The position numbers and the translations under genes were made by a program. The notes beneath the pieces were generated by a model. That model saw only the letters and a program-made list of their open reading frames with translations, had not been told where the DNA came from and did no database searches. From contig CAMWQX010000060.1 of NCBI GenBank assembly GCA_947176475.1, positions 1-6,804 of the forward strand: a stretch of 6,804 nucleotides of DNA. Reading direction: 5' to 3'. Below, in pieces: positions 6,772 to 6,804 of the stretch; position 1 is the stretch's first letter; each line of letters opens with the position of its first letter. Source of the DNA: an uncultured Bacillota bacterium (GTDB lineage: Bacteria; Bacillota_I; Bacilli_A; RF39; UBA660).

Positions 6772-6802
6772 AAGAAGGTAAATTTAATTAACCTTCTTTT
6801 TT
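6770..6802 (+). terminator. Intrinsic terminator after the last gene
   Basis: A 10-bp stem, AAAAGAAGGT (6770-6779) with ACCTTCTTTT (6791-6800), an 11-nt AT-rich loop, and a T-run continuing to 6802. The left arm begins in the TAA stop codon. The A-run on the left arm could also stop transcription arriving from the right. Confidence 0.8.
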
Positions 6803-6804
6803 GG

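Overview
This is an AT-rich, gene-dense bacterial window. The ribosome binding sites are purine-rich, the promoters look like sigma-A promoters (three of the four have a TGn extended -10), and U-tract hairpin terminators are present. All six genes stop with TAA and encode tryptophan with TGG, so nothing departs from the standard code. Together these suggest a low-GC Bacillota or Bacilli-type genome, possibly an uncultured gut lineage. The sequence does not fix a genus. I see no rRNA, tRNA, CRISPR array, transposase or integrase.

Layout: (1) 2-1995, plus strand. The 3' part of a large protein carries a conserved G-x-x-T-N-C-C / D-N-V-E-G module that I read as a degenerate GNAT-like domain. It is followed by an unrecognised 212-residue protein with its own promoter, whose -35 lies in the last codons of the upstream gene. 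(2) 2061-2090, a 12-bp A/T-flanked hairpin that can terminate transcription from both sides between convergent genes. (3) 2089-5792, minus strand. In transcription order these are a type IV ABC exporter half-transporter, a 162-residue strongly acidic protein with a cationic tail, and a 472-residue protein with a D123/R2K-like ATP-grasp module. The ABC gene and the small gene are 17 bp apart and must be one operon. The ATP-grasp gene has an additional promoter of its own but can also receive read-through. (4) 5811-5884, back-to-back divergent promoters. (5) 5911-6771, plus strand, an unrecognised 286-residue two-part protein with an internal sequence repeat, followed by a terminator.

How the genes may work together: the one recognisable functional grouping is exporter, acidic small protein and ATP-grasp enzyme on the minus strand. 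ATP-grasp enzymes commonly join a carboxylate to an amine or hydroxyl, and this one sits beside an exporter. A modified peptide or small molecule made and exported is therefore a reasonable hypothesis, but substrate and product are not visible. The plus-strand genes on either side are separate transcription units with no demonstrated link. All four promoters that I can place imply very short 5' leaders of roughly 10-25 nt, so there is little room for riboswitches or leader peptides.
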